A stretch of 64,000 nt of DNA, taken from positions 1 to 64,000 of the forward strand of contig JADNRY010000045.1 of NCBI GenBank assembly GCA_015501585.1. Reading direction: 5' to 3'. The notes below the pieces were generated by a model. It searched no databases. It was given only the letters and a program-made list of their open reading frames with translations, and was not told the origin of the DNA. The DNA comes from Rhodocollybia butyracea. Its lineage: Eukaryota > Basidiomycota > Agaricomycetes > Agaricales > Omphalotaceae. Below are positions 12,046 through 24,434 of the stretch, one piece after another (positions within the stretch are counted from its first letter, which is position 1; each line of letters opens with the position of its first letter). The position numbers and the translations under genes were made by a program.

Positions 12046-13530
12046 GTGAGCTTCCACTCCACTTCCCGCCCACGCTTTATTGTTATCGGATATGGTTGCA
12101 CTCAGCAGATCCTACCCTCAGAGTCGGAAACACTTCCTCTCTTAGGCTTATTTGTCAGGTTCATTCTAAACTCATTCCGGGTTCCGTTCACACTCCTTGC
12201 GTTGTCGTCATTCTCAGATCGAGTACGCTATCTTCGATTCATCCCATTGGAAACGTTCTGTCGCCTCTATTCAAGATAGTACCTTAAATGTCGAAAATAG
12301 GATGATATCAACTCTGCTTATTAAATAATACTGCAATAGAACACTGCTATGGAACAGGCTCTCCATTGATGTAGATAACAACGCAACACTCATCACAGTT
12401 GGTGAGTGGGGAGGGGACGCCATGTATTTGGATGGTGCAGTCAAAGTCTAAAAGCGGATATGCATTACCCTTTAGGAATACAAAGGTCAACACTGACATG
12501 TACAGCAGTTGCTAATAGTGAGAAGTTAGCTTGATTACAGGAACAAAAACAATGCTCACTCTGCAAATTCTACTTCGGCATAGATATAGTTGGCCAACGT
12601 ACGGAATGCGACACATGCTTTTGCGACAATGGAGGGTGCAGCCAACATTCTTGATGTTGACATCACTGACTGCAAGTTTGTAAGAATTGATGTAGTATAA
12701 ACATACAAAAGTTGCTCACATGGAACACCCAACCAGGCTCCAATTTCCTGTCAAGTTAACGGCAATCAGTGTTTAACAAGTGTGAAGCTCTTCAGCATCA
12801 GCGGCAGCACTTTTTGTTTGCAGCTCAGAAGAAGCTGCCAAAGTAAAAAGCTTGCATGTTCCTTCCATTGGCAAGCAGGAGCTTTATAGAGAGAGGACCT
12901 GGAAATAATATCTATCTTTGCCCTCGGATAGGTGAAAGGTACTTTGAGGTCATCAAGTTACCTACTTTTTTTTTTAGCCTTTGCTTTTGACGGCCGACGA
13001 ACACGAGTAAGAAGCAGTGCTACCAAAGGATTTGTGTTGAAAATGACATGGTTCCAGCGGAGTGCTGTAGACACAATTTATTGAACCAAGATACAACATT
13101 GATACTTTTGCTAACGGATACATCCGATGCCTTTTCAGCATTGATTTGAAGGACATGGGTAACTTTGCCTTAAGCAAGGACACGGTTAAGTGAGAACAGT
13201 TGCTAGATTCCTTGTGGCACAAGGGAGCTCCTTTGAGAGCAGTGATGTATCTATTAATTCCTTCCCTCAGGTCAGCAACAATATCATCACCAACATAGAA
13301 CAGCTCACAGCTTCACTTCCCGGTCCGCTATGTCACCACGGCATCTTACCGTGCTGCATCCTCGGCGCCACATGTACTGGTTTGCGATCGCTATTTCTCA
13401 GTATCAAGCAATGCTTAGCTTAGTAGTGACTTACATATTCAACAGTGTACTTAATTCGACCCAACTCACAATGACTTGGTTAAAATCTAATCGCCATATA
13501 TTTGACGGTCCGTAAAGCCCAATTGTAACC
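12046..13530 (-). other. Coding-looking minus-strand patches, unassigned
   Basis: On the minus strand LFYVGDDIVADLREGINRYI then TALKGAPLCHKESSNC reads through about 13175-13310, and splice-like junctions (GTTAAAC...TTGACAG, GTGAGC...TTGCAG) occur near 12670-12780. The pieces do not join into one convincing protein and I do not recognise the family. It may be another decayed gene bordering the Helitron. The plus-strand open frames here show no motifs. Confidence 0.25.
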
Positions 13531-13740
13531 AATGCTACAAAGACCAATATGAATATGCTGATTGCTGGGGACAACAATGTGACTATGAACATTATGAAAG
13601 GTTGGGAAAAAGGATTAGATTCTGTCTGTACTACATGAATAATTATATCAAGTCCATGAGAAACCTGACCGAATATGTGGTGTGAAGATTGGGAGTGGAT
13701 GTGCCTATGAAGATATTTCAGTTAAAGCTCAGTGCAAAGC

Positions 13741-16700
13741 TCAAGAAGATAAACGAACCTCGGTGTTGAAGACATATTCTAATTATAAAACATGTGAGCC
13801 AAAAAACAACAGTAACACACTTGCATTGTCAAACAGCAAGTACAGATACTTTAATGTTTCACTCTGAGAAAGCCATGAGTCATAGATACCCCGACAGAGC
13901 GCAGGTGCTTACCATCAAAAACGTCTCCATCTTATCTTCCTTCCTCGACGGCACCTCATCCACATTCATGATGCTTGCGTATCCCCTGGTTTCAACTTTA
14001 CAATGTGTCTCGATCGATTGGAAGATTTGCCATCCCCATTGACAGTAACGGATGTCTCCGGTAAGGCAATAGGCTATGAAGAGGAATTCGACAGTTTCCA
14101 GCCTGTGAAAGGGAGGCGGGGAAGTCATCAGGTGGGTCAAAGACCGAAGGTAAACGAAGGAATGTACCGAAGAATGTACCTTGCATCATACAGAGCTTCT
14201 TTGCCTGGGCTACAAGGACTGTTAGTCACTGGTACTCAAAGCGTTGAAAAACATCTACTGACCTCGCGCCTTTGATATACCAGTCAGATGGAACGCCCGA
14301 CTTGTGGAACATGACCATTGAACCATCCAAGGGGATACGGAAGTAAGCGATTTCTGGAGAGAGGCCGCTACAAACCAGTCGTCAGGTCAGCACCATCACA
14401 CGAATCGAGTACCGAGAACAGAAAGAAAGAAGGAAAGAAAGCGGAACGCACGTCAAGGTATCATGCGTATCAACACAAGTTCTAATCAATTCAGTACCGG
14501 TATGCCAATCTCTTTCACCATTCTCCAGAAACTCCGCCTATTGAGGAGGAATTGACACGGAAGAAGAGGCACCGGTGATGGTCGCGCCAAGCATGAGGGA
14601 CCCGCCAAAGAAGCAGACTAGATGGTCTTGTTTTGGAACTTTGCGGCAAGAGCTAGATAGAATGTTGTTACTACGCATAAGGAGGAAGAGGAGAGCACTG
14701 ATACTTACATTCAACCGTCTTCATGCTACTCCGGAAGGAGTTCCGAGGTATAGGTTGTCCTTGTATAAGGACTATGGGAAATAAGGTGCTGTTGTACGGA
14801 GGCCATTGCAGCGTCGTACATCTGCATACCACGAGAAATATGAATGACAGATAATATTTCGAGGGGTCGTCTCTACCTGCCGGTATACATCTCCTATTTG
14901 ATTCAGAGGTCATCGAGTATGAGCGACGTTTGAAAAGAGGTAAGTTTTCAACAGAACTCACGGTTTGGATATACTCCTTCCTAAGGCCGACAAAATGAGT
15001 CCGATATCAGCGCTTAAAGGCAGGTACTCACAATAAATACTCATAATACGAATCTCCACGCGATCCTAAACGAATGGCAGAGGGGAAAATTTGGCCAGTC
15101 TCTACACTAGAAGACGATAAGCCAGACATTTTGAGGAATGGGTAGCACACAACGACGTACTGCATAAAATTTGAGGCAAGGGCATGACGTCGCCGGTTCT
15201 CAAAATATTACATTGAGATAAGCGTAGAGTGTTCAAAAAGCAAACCAGTACTTTACGACTGGACTTGAACATCGGTCGCGATGGCTATGAATCACCTCTT
15301 CTACATCTTCTTCAGACCTGCATTCCTGGGGTACATTCGTGAGAGTGTTCATAGTGCGCACAGTGTACACAGCGCGTCGCATTATGAGGAAGAGGAGAAA
15401 TTCAAAACTCGATGTCACAAATGGTTTCCATTCAAGCGCAGGGGGAATAGCCTGAGAAGATGAAGCTCCCGGTGGGAGCGTAACATACCGCGGCAACAAC
15501 TCCTCTGGTCTCTGCAAAATAAACCACTGCCGCCGGCCCTCTCAACCCCGCAGCCTTCTTGCCCTGTTCATATCCGATTTGTCCATGCACCTCACACCCT
15601 GAATGAGCCAAACTCGGAAGCAAGCTTTGGCAGCCATCCCCTAGGTACCCCAGATACCCCAGCAAAGCGTCGACAAAGACAGGACGGGGATTGTTTATTG
15701 TCGGCAGAACAACTTTTGATTTCACGCCACGATGTGGACCCGTTGATCTTCCTGGAATCGCCGCTCGCGGTAGATGAGACCAGTGAACACGTTAAGACAT
15801 CCAAGGGAAAAGGGGAAGAACGCTGATACGAGAGTGAAATCATCGACGTGATGAGAGAGGATCTGGGCGCCGATGAGGCATTGGAAGATTCCTAGAGCAA
15901 CAGCCGAACCCGAGGCTAGGAGCATTTGGATACTGGAAATAGAATCCTGATATTAGAAACAGAAAATAACGAGGGAAAAGGAGTCGAATACGTACAGATG
16001 AGGATAACTGTCTGAAAAATAAACAACAGACTTGCAATTACAGACAGAATATCCCAGCTGGCTGATTCTTCCACTGCACTGCAGGCGTCTGTCAGTATGA
16101 GCGGGTTATGACCCTCAGTGAAAACTCACACAACATAATCCCGATTTGTAGCACCCATCGTCGCATTAGTCTCCCCCTTATGTGCCTTAACAGCATTGAC
16201 ATTTGTAACCACAACCTTGATATTACTTGAAAACGCGAGTATCATCGCAATGCTTAGCACGTGGACAACGCTTCGTATGAGGTGTTCCATAGTTTCAAAA
16301 CTGAACTGGGTAATGGTGTCAGCAGATGGTCGAGCTTTGGAGATGGTTGGGCTTCGACGACGAGCGAGATGTCTGGTTTCGAACAGTGTGAGGCTGTCTG
16401 AGAATTACACACAAAATTTTTTTTGAGTAATTTCGGTATTAACCGCACAAACCAGCGATTCAGCGAGAGCTTGAAGTTGAAGTTGAACAGGTTGAGTTTT
16501 TAAAGAGAATAACTGATCAGATGTATCCTGAAAGACGGTATCCTGAAAGATGGGGAGTAGATGGACGTAGTTAGGCAGCCGCTGTGAATAGATAGTAATA
16601 CAACTTGACTTACCTACACATTCAGCGCCAGCTTTCGCACATAGTACATTTTGCATTCAAGAATTGACTAAATTTCCAGGATTTAGGTTGCCACATAACC

Positions 16701-17260
16701 TAGGAATGACGACAACCATCGTGTCAGTTTACGGTCATTCTTCAGCAGAGGCAAGCATACCCTATCAACTGTCTCCCAATACACATCCAAGAAACTCAGG
16801 TACCGGAACTCTAGTTGTAACATTGAGACTTCTGCTGTGCTAACGAGGTATGGTATATTGAGATCGGGGATTCCGACCTTCTTTCCTAAGTGCCACAGGT
16901 TAGGAATATTAGGGAGATAGACGAAACGGTTTTACCGAGATTGATACTGGGTAGAGGTAAACCTGACGGAGTGTCGAATGCCAGTAAGTTTCTGTCTTGT
17001 ATGCCGAGAGAAGACCCCCGAGAACGCGTACTGTTGTCTGAATAGCGTGTAAATAAGACTCCATGAGCATAAGAACAACAAAGAAGCTTGCCTCGAACGT
17101 GTTGAAACTCTCATCCTAATCAAACAACAGTTTCGCTGCAACCCATTCCCTGGCCCATGCATAGTCGTCATAGAAACCCATAATTAACATAGAATCAATA
17201 GAGTCGATGACTGTGCAATATTCAAATCCACTTCGGACGAAGTATTTTCCAACACCGAAA
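13741..17260 (-). pseudogene. GH47 alpha-1,2-mannosidase, broken and interrupted
   Basis: Many exons in order on the minus strand match class I mannosidases, which trim Man9 N-glycans in the ER/Golgi: CTVIDSIDSMLIMGFYDDY (about 17200), TFE then TTVRVLGGLLSAY, LLAFDTPSGLPLPSINL, STAEVSMLQLEFRYLS (about 16850), RLGSRGDSYYEYLL (about 15050), MYDAAMASVQQHLISHSPY, KQDHLVCFFGGSLMLGA (about 14600), GLSPEIAYFRIP, DWYIKGAR, YDARYILR, LETVEFLFIAYCLTGDIRY, KMETFLM, ETLKYLYLLFD and YVFNTE. Lesions: TAG after AAKLLFD near 17118, loss of the segment after GLLSAY, a frame shift near 15072, TAG in PQ*AEF near 14537, and an unrelated gene lying between the exons at 16.7 and 15.2 kb. The N-terminal membrane anchor was not found. 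Confidence 0.85.
15430..16290 (-). pseudogene. Multi-TM membrane-protein gene inside the GH47 locus
   Basis: Starting at ATG 16290, three exons splice cleanly: MEHLIRSVVHVLSIAMILAF (TM1), SNIKVVVTNVNAVKAHKGET, then AVEESASWDILSVIASLLFI (TM2), then MLLASGSAVALGIFQCLIGA (TM3) and FTLVSAFFPFSLGCLNVFTG (TM4) followed by a basic IYRERR motif. The cytoplasmic tail continues in a shifted frame (SKVVLPTINNPRPVFVDA) and again near 15517 (QRPEELLPRYVTLPPGA). I recall this four-TM architecture with a Pro/Gly-rich tail as a basidiomycete hypothetical family, but have no name for it. At least one frame shift near 15735 breaks it. Same strand as the flanking GH47 exons. Confidence 0.6.
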
Positions 17261-17657
17261 CCAGCAACCAAAACTCCGGATATTCTTTGTAAATGCACCG
17301 TTAACATGAGTTTCGGCCGCAATTACTTCTTACTGCTCGTGGTGCAGCTGTATAAGAGAACAGAAGAGAACAACATATGCATACGCAAGAAAGCGAAGTA
17401 ATTAGATTAAGCGCCAAACTGTTGAGCACCTAACAGCTTTCATCTCTTTTACACAGTTAACATTCGGGCTTATCCCGACTGTTGAAACTATGCGACGTAA
17501 ACACACCACTAGTAGTTTGGGCTTTTCCCGACTTCTCAACATATCTTTATATGCTGTATCTCAATTATAATGGCAGAAACTTTGTATCTGTGGTCATTCG
17601 TCTTCCAGGAATAATAGAATACACAAATATAGGTACAACAAAAATCAGATGATATAC

Positions 17658-18802
17658 TTACTGAATATTCATGTGTTGAAGATCACCGCTAAGCCTCTGT
17701 TCATCATTCGCCAATTTTTTCCTCGGTTCCTCGTCTTCTTCCTCACGCATCCAATAACGTTTACTGGACTGCAACGTAACTGATGGCTTCATACCTTGCT
17801 CGACACAACGAAGTTGTGCTTCCTGTGACAGTAGTAAACACCCTTTCAACAAGGACTACTTCACTACATACCGCCCGATAATTTTTTTCATGCAAACAGA
17901 TTCCTTGCAATTCCAATCGCATATTGTACCTTGATTGTGTGCTCTCACCATTGGAGTTCTTACTGGGGAAAATCAAAACATGAAATGCAACTTCAACAAT
18001 GTCCCCAGACTGCATCTCCGTCGGAAGCGCAGGTACAACACTGTCAATGTATGTCAAAATAGGAAATATAATACTAAAGGTACACCTGCCTTGACGTCGC
18101 ATTACAAGAAGACGTGAATGTGATGACATTATCCTTGGTATAGACATATTCATCACCTATACGTTGCGCAAGGTATCCCTTGTAATCAAGAGAATCCAAA
18201 CTGATGCTCCGCTCAGCATACCGAGCCGGAGTCAGACATTTTTTGGCAAACGTAACAGCGAGCTCTCCTTGAAATTCAGACGTATAAAGGCGATTAATTT
18301 GCGAAGGTTCCTTCAAACGTGAGATATAGGTGTGCACGTCGGAAATACGCATCAACTGATCATCGAAGACGTCGCTACCCACACCAGTCAGCTCAACTCT
18401 TCGCATCAAATATCTGAATTTCGAGATGGGAGGGCTAACAAACATCTTCACTTTGAAGTAGGTAACTGACAGAAACGAGGCTCACCTTTTCTGAATAGGA
18501 TTCAAATCATGACTTCCAATAATTCCATGAATTTTAAAGGTCGTATACTCGATAGTCTCTTCGTCAATAAATTTGCCTAATTTAAAGGCTCCACTGGAGT
18601 GTTGAGCAGGTACAAGTTCCAATTTCCCCAATAACTACAAAATCATTGGCATCGCATGGTAAAGGACAATAGTTCTTACCTGAACTGATCCTAACTTTGT
18701 CAAACTTTCGGACCCATTATCAGTAGGAAACTTTGCCTGTTTGTGTTCAATGAACGCAGTAAGTGTTTTGGAAGCTGCCTCCCGGTCATAATGGTTATCC
18801 AT
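17658..18802 (-). CDS. Five-exon hypothetical protein, ~318 aa
   Basis: Exons 18680-18802, 18486-18634, 18084-18434, 17872-18040 and 17658-17822 join in phase at consensus splice sites. The ATG at 18802 opens MDNHYDREAASKTLTAF. An acceptor-like CAG just upstream of 18826 leaves room for an earlier exon. Stretches such as FIDEETIEYTTFKIHG, DDQLMRISDVHTYISRLK and GDIVEVAFHVLIFPSKN look like a soluble alpha/beta protein. The C-terminus is charged (MREEEDEEPRKK). I do not recognise the family. It is divergently arranged with the exon at 18961, sharing a ~160-bp intergenic space. No disabling change was seen, unusual in this stretch. Confidence 0.6.
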
Positions 18803-18960
18803 AACAGTGAACGAATTAACAACCACTGATGAATTTCTGACGTATAATTTAGAAAATTCTTGTCGACTACAAAACGAGGCTAGTCAACTGCGGATGACGC
18901 AAGTCATAGTCAGCAACTACATCATCCTTTCATCCTCTCTTTCGTCTGTGACTTGAAACT

Positions 18961-19266
18961 ATGTCTCCCAAAAATCAGAAAACATTGTACAGATTTTATT
19001 ATTCTAGTGGAAATCATTCTAATCTCACTACTATTTCTAGTTCTCTTGCGGGTACTGCAGAACCACAAGGAACTATTCGACTTTCGACATCAAGCAAACG
19101 ACGCAACACAACTGAGGAAACTGAGGAGAAAGAGTATGAACTTCCCTTCCCCACACACTACACCTTGCCTAACCTTGACTTTGAAGGGCAAATAAAAAAC
19201 CGAGAACAGAGAACAATGATACTTTTACAATGTAAGACATTCGTTGGACAACCTTTACCTGTTTAA
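18961..19266 (+). CDS. Lone N-terminal exon, truncated gene
   Basis: Opens MSPKNQKTLYRFYYSSGN, then a Ser/Thr-rich stretch and EEKEYELPFPTHYTLPNLDF. This style of N-terminus (short basic head, SSKRR, acidic-aromatic PFPxHYTLP) recalls the start of large agaricomycete transposon-associated proteins of the KDZ type, but that is only a resemblance. A GT near 19228 could begin an intron. No further exon is visible before the TIR element at 19415, so the gene is probably cut off. Confidence 0.35.
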   Translation: MSPKNQKTLYRFYYSSGNHSNLTTISSSLAGTAEPQGTIRLSTSSKRRNTTEETEEKEYELPFPTHYTLPNLDFEGQIKNREQRTMILLQCKTFVGQPLPV

Positions 19267-20202
19267 CATCACCCTAGCCCTGAAAAAATGGCTGTCGGTA
19301 TTGTATCCAAACCGCTACAGGATGCTCCTCTCGTACTTCTCATTTCCTCTTGTCCAACAAAGGTGCGAGTACCGGGGCTCGTATCAGCTTGAAATGTTAT
19401 CAATTTTTCTGATACCGGATCTATATTTTTTAATCAAGGGCGGTCAGGTCCAAGCCCATTTAAACATGTTTAATTACTGTTGTTTAAACAGTTACTACAC
19501 CATAACTAAACAACTAACTAAGGAAATTTCGAGTTTAAGTGCCAGCATTTAAACAAAACATTTAAGTGAGAACATAGTAAACTAATATTTGAACAAACTG
19601 TGTGATTTAAACCAGACCTTTGAACAAAGACCGCGTCAAAAATCCTCACCATTTAAGCTTATGTACACTAACTTGAAGCTAAACCACAACTTGGCGTACT
19701 TAGCTTATTATTTAAACACACGCCACACGCACGAATCAGACTCACGGAAATTAAGATAACCTGATTAGACGGTCAATCACTATCTTGTGGAACAAACCCT
19801 GGGACTCTCCCTATTCACTCACTCCAAATCCTTCAGCCTCTGAATGTACGGTTAGATCTTAGTACAGGCTGCAAGTTTCAGGGACGATCAGGAGCTCAAA
19901 AAACTCACCAATTACACATACACTTGTGCAGAGTTGCACTCTATCTGTGGAAGTCGTCGAAATTTTCGAAATGAGGTGGCTAGCTTGCCCGTAACCTCAG
20001 CCGTGGCAAAGGGGTGGTGCTGTTGAAGGTGGTGAAAGTTGACAAGAGAAAAGCAAATAAGCGAAGGTAATAGAACTTTTCGAAGTCAGGTTACCAGCTC
20101 ACAACTACACAATAAAGGTCAAACAATGGCCTACAATGGCCCAAACCATTCAAAAATTCAAATGTAGTATTATTTGATTCTATTGTTCAGCCTGATGCAC
20201 GT

Positions 20203-20935
20203 TAGACTGGTTGAGACTATGATGTTGCGTGATACTCGAGGTGAATGTAGCTGATTGATTGTGTACATACGATACCTAATAGACTATCTACTGCCATTGG
20301 CAAGCAAACCTAAACAATGATTAAGGGCTAGTCCTGCCAATTTTTCAGGGCGAAATTTTCGGATGTCAAAATATTTCGGATGAGCGGAGCGCCCGGAACG
20401 GAACACATGATATTACAGTAATGAGTGACTGTATGTGACCAACCGTCATCTCTTTTCTTATTTCTTGTAATTAGTGCTCGTCTGTGGCTGTTTTCATCCT
20501 CTTTCCACTTGTTTTGCTTGTTTTGAACTCTAAGCTCAGTGTGAATGTGATCAAGATGCCTATGTATCAGTTTTCACCATCATCTGTGTCCTTCAGGGCA
20601 TATTAAGGTTGTACACATGAGGAGGGACATATGGGGCCAATACTAGGGGAATGTATAGCACAAAAGAGTGACTGTGACATAAGTAGATGATCTCTTCATT
20701 TTTTGCTCTTCTGTGCCCTTTACAATGGTAATGGTACTTCTGGAAGGACATCCCTCATCGTGTGGAATTCTCTACGTGACAAAAGGTGACAAAGGGTGAT
20801 TGCATTACGCCATCATATGATCGTAGCGCCTTGTAGCGCCGGCTTAAAATATTTTGATACCCGAAAATTTCGCCCTGAAAAATTGGCAGGACTAGCCCTA
20901 AGATAAGATAGCGCCTAGCGCTGTGCCCTACTCCA
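20203..20935 (-). repeat. 3' LTR, split by a MITE
   Basis: Identical to the 5' LTR except for two substitutions and a 577-bp insertion. The outer part is 20203-20324 and the inner part resumes at 20902. Both substitutions convert CG to CA (near 20269 and 20297). Confidence 0.9.
20325..20898. mobile_element. PIF/Harbinger-like MITE
   Basis: A 574-bp element with ~52-bp terminal inverted repeats beginning GGGCTAGTCCTGCC and only two mismatches. It is flanked by TAA on both sides, while the uninterrupted 5' LTR has a single TAA at this spot, proving insertion and a 3-bp duplication. GGG ends and a TAA target fit the PIF/Harbinger superfamily. No coding capacity. Confidence 0.9.
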
Positions 20936-20972
20936 TGTGCCCCCGCTTGGAAGATGGCGGCGCCCTCGTCGC

Positions 20973-23900
20973 CTACGGTTCTTCGGCCTCTGCTTCTCTC
21001 TGCCGAATTACCTCCTTCTGCTCTTCCTCTAGTTTGGTTCCCGCCCGTGGTCTGGACTCCCGTAACCTCCTTGCCGCAAATTCCTTCCCGTTTATTAACT
21101 TGCCTTCTGTTGTTTCCAAGGTGTACGAGTTCACCTTCCTACTGACAACCCGGTAGGGTCTTGACCATTTCGGCACAATCTTCCGTATCGACTTGAAAGT
21201 GTAGTCAAGGTCGTTTCTATACACCTGCACCAAGTCCCCCTTCCTGAACACCATCTCCTTCCCCTCCTTCCTCATCAGCCTTCGATCAAACACCTCCTTT
21301 CTCTTCACTGCATGCCGAACCATCTCGCTATACCCGTCCAGCTGCTGTTGCGCTACGTACGCTGCTTGCGTTGCTACGTCCTGAGCAGGTAACACTGACG
21401 TTGCATCCTCCAGTGGTGTTTCTGCCGTGTTGACCACCTTCCCGAGCATTAACTCATTTGGCGTGAATCTGAATGCTGGTAGGATCCGATTATTCAGTAT
21501 GCGCAGTGCTTCATCCAGGTGCTCCGGCCACTGCTGCGGCAGTGAGTCCCATGACATGTTCTTGAACTCGTCCATATCCTCCCCTAACTCCGGAGCACAC
21601 AGCCGTTTTAACACATGCAAGAGAATTTTATTTGTACCTTCCACTAAGCCATTCACCCATGGTGAGTATGCAGAGATCACATGGTGCTTCACACCCCATT
21701 TCTCGCAGAATGCATCAACTTCTTTGCCCGTGAAGTGACTACCTCCATTGGTCATGAATGTCTCTGGTGGTATGTACCCGTTAAAGATGACACCAAGACT
21801 GTTGTTCGTGGTTTTCATTGAACCGGCCACCTTGTACTTGTGCGCCCAAGCCCGTTGTGAATACGTGTCCAGGTAAAGTCCTACCGTCTTGTAGCCCCCT
21901 TTCCTTTTGACATTGACAGGTAGTCTCCTACTAAGAGCTCGAATGGATGCCATCATGTGACTGGATTGAGGAGAGCATGTAAGTGAGGTGTACCAAAGTT
22001 CTTGCATCTCGCGCAATCCATGATTGCTGTAATGACCGAACCGTCTAGTTTTGGACTCCAGATGCAGTCCATTAGTGCTAGCTTTACCTTGTCTCTCCCC
22101 CAGTGCCCTTCCTCCGCATGCTCTTTTCGTGCTAGTTCCACTGCCTCCTTCCGCGTAACACATTCTACCTTTGCTCTATCTCTCACCCGTGCGCTGCTTT
22201 CCATTTCAGCTCCTCGCCTGCGTTGCTCTCAAGCACTTTCAAGGCCTCTATGACCTCTATAAACACCAACTCTTCCTCAAACCACTTCTCTAATGCCTCC
22301 CAGCTTCCGGCTGCACCAGTTGTCATTACCTGACTTGCTTCTGCTACGCCAAACACATTGTTCACCAATCCTGTAACTGCCTCCCAATCCTCATTCATGC
22401 TCCACTCGCTGCCATCCCCAGCCATCCTCTCCTGGTCCTCCCACATCTGGCTCAGTCCGTCTGCAACTACATTGAGCTTTCCGGGTATATGGCGCGTGTC
22501 TACTATTTGGTGAGCTAAGATTCCGTCTCTCCATCTGGCATGGGCTGGGTTCAACTTCTCGCTGATGAGTACATCTCTGAGGGCCTGGCAGTCAGTTTCC
22601 ACCTCGACCGGGAATCCCCATATCATGTCTGAGAACTTATCCAGACCAAACTTGAGGGCCGCAAACTTGAGAAGGAAAGGTTTGTAATTTTGTTCTGATG
22701 TTGAAGTCCGTTTTGATGCAAACCCGACAGGATGTACTTTGTACGTGGTCACCCCATTTGGCTGTACAACTTCGAATCTCTGTGCGACCACCGCTGCGAA
22801 CCCTTCCTTGCATCCATCAGTGGTGACTATAAAACTAGAACCGTCCCATTCTGGGCCTTGAGCACTGGCTCGGACACGAGAGCCTTCTTCAAAGCCAGGA
22901 ATGACCTAGTGTGCTCTTCCTTCCATTTATCTGCCAGCTTGAAGGACTGCATGGCATTTCAGTATGTCGTTTTTGTGTAGTGCTGTGGTAGTGGAACCGA
23001 CTTTAACAAGTTCCTTAACGGCCCTTCTATCCTCGCATAATTTCAAATTAAGTCACAGAAATGCCCTGTGAGACCAACAAATGATGCCAGGTTCAAAGCA
23101 TCCTGAGGCTGTCTCCAGTCCACTATCACTGTTAGCTTGGCTGGGTCTGCTGTGACTCCTTCTTTGCTGATTTTTCCCCCTGCAAAGATTCCCTCAGACA
23201 TGAAGAACTCTGATTTCCCTGCAGACAGGGAAAGATCATGTTCCCGGACCCTCTGTAGGATACGCAACAGCTTCCCAAACATTTTGTCAAAGTTGTCATC
23301 GGCTGATCCCCCATCGTCAACAAACAGCTCCATGATCTGGTCCCGTATCAGATCTGCCAAGTTAGAGGATGTCATGTCTGCGAATGTTGATGGAGCACCT
23401 GTGAGGCCAAAGGGCATTTTTGTGCACCAGAAATACCCTTTGCCTTCTACATAGAACACTGTATATGGTCGTGACTCCTCCGCAACTTCACAGGCATAGA
23501 ACCCGAGGCAAAATCAAACAGGCAAATCCAGTTGTGTCCGCTCAGAGCTTGTTGTTTTGACCTGATGTTCCCTTGTGGCATTGGCGCAATCTTTGTTACT
23601 TTGTTGATCTGTGCGAAGTTTTGACATATACGCCACTTGGCCGGTTTGTTTTCTGATTCTGTTATGAACGGCACAGCCTCTGGTCTTGTTGGCATGTCAA
23701 AACATTCTGGTAAACCTGCAGCTATACACTCATCATTCAAACAATGTTTCAACTCGTCGATGCTCAGCCCTTGGCCTTCGTGCACTTTTCTCGTCAGTGT
23801 CAATGATGACACACACTTCACCTCATCTGGTTTACACCTTTCAATGATCCCTGCTTCCAAGAGCTCGTCTATCTTCCCATGGAGGTATTCTCATTGTGGG

Positions 23901-24340
23901 GGTGTTAGACTCTTCTGACAAACTTTTTTAGAGAATTCAACGCCTTCTGGGAGGTCCAACCGATGAATGGCACCTTTTACTGGTCTGACTTCGCTCACTG
24001 AGAGGGCAAAGCAGTCAGTGTATTCTGTCAACAAAGCCTTGACTTTTGTTTTCTGTTCTGCTGAGAGGTTCGGTCCAAGCTTCACTTGCCTCAGGATCTC
24101 CTGAACCCTCGCAGGATGAAACGCTCCATCCGCTCCTTTGTTACGATTGAACAGACTTGTGTCACTCGTTCCGTCCAATGCCTCCGGTATTACCTTGGGC
24201 CCATTGGATCCAATGAATTTGTCAAAGATGGCATTGACAGATGTCGGAATTTCTAGATGCTCGGGGTCAGTACTGGGGCTACTGTCAGGTGTATACATCG
24301 CTGGGACTTCCCTCGAGGGGGGTGTGTCACTTCCCCACAA
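20973..24340 (-). pseudogene. gypsy Pol: RT, RNase H, integrase (decayed)
   Basis: Reading down from 24340: pre-RT linker (VKGAIHRLDLPEGVEFSKKV), RT with MPFGLTGAPSTFADMT and LFVDDGG at the catalytic YxDD position (about 23320), RNase H with TTDGCKEGFAAVVAQRF (about 22810) and DCQALRDVL, integrase zinc region (HAEEGHWGRDKVKLAL ... CARC), then the integrase core with LYLDTYSQ, FMTNGGSHF and VNGLVEGTNK and a basic C-terminal region. In-frame TGA stops at 23891, 23043, 22959 and 21953 each replace a plausible Arg. Frame shifts occur near 23490, 22840 and 21895. The second catalytic Asp of integrase is Asn (TNGGSHF for TDGGSHF). No aspartic protease motif was found. Confidence 0.88.
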
Positions 24341-24434
24341 ACAGTATTTTCACAGGTCGAGAGTTCGCTGACTAAATCTCTGACCCTTCCCCATTTCCCG
24401 ACTCAGTCATCCCATCAAAGATTGACCCACCAGT

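Noticed and set aside
17463..17542. GGGCTTWTCCCGACT direct repeat as an operator
   Set aside because: Only two copies ~52 bp apart, with no gene start next to them; too weak to call regulatory.
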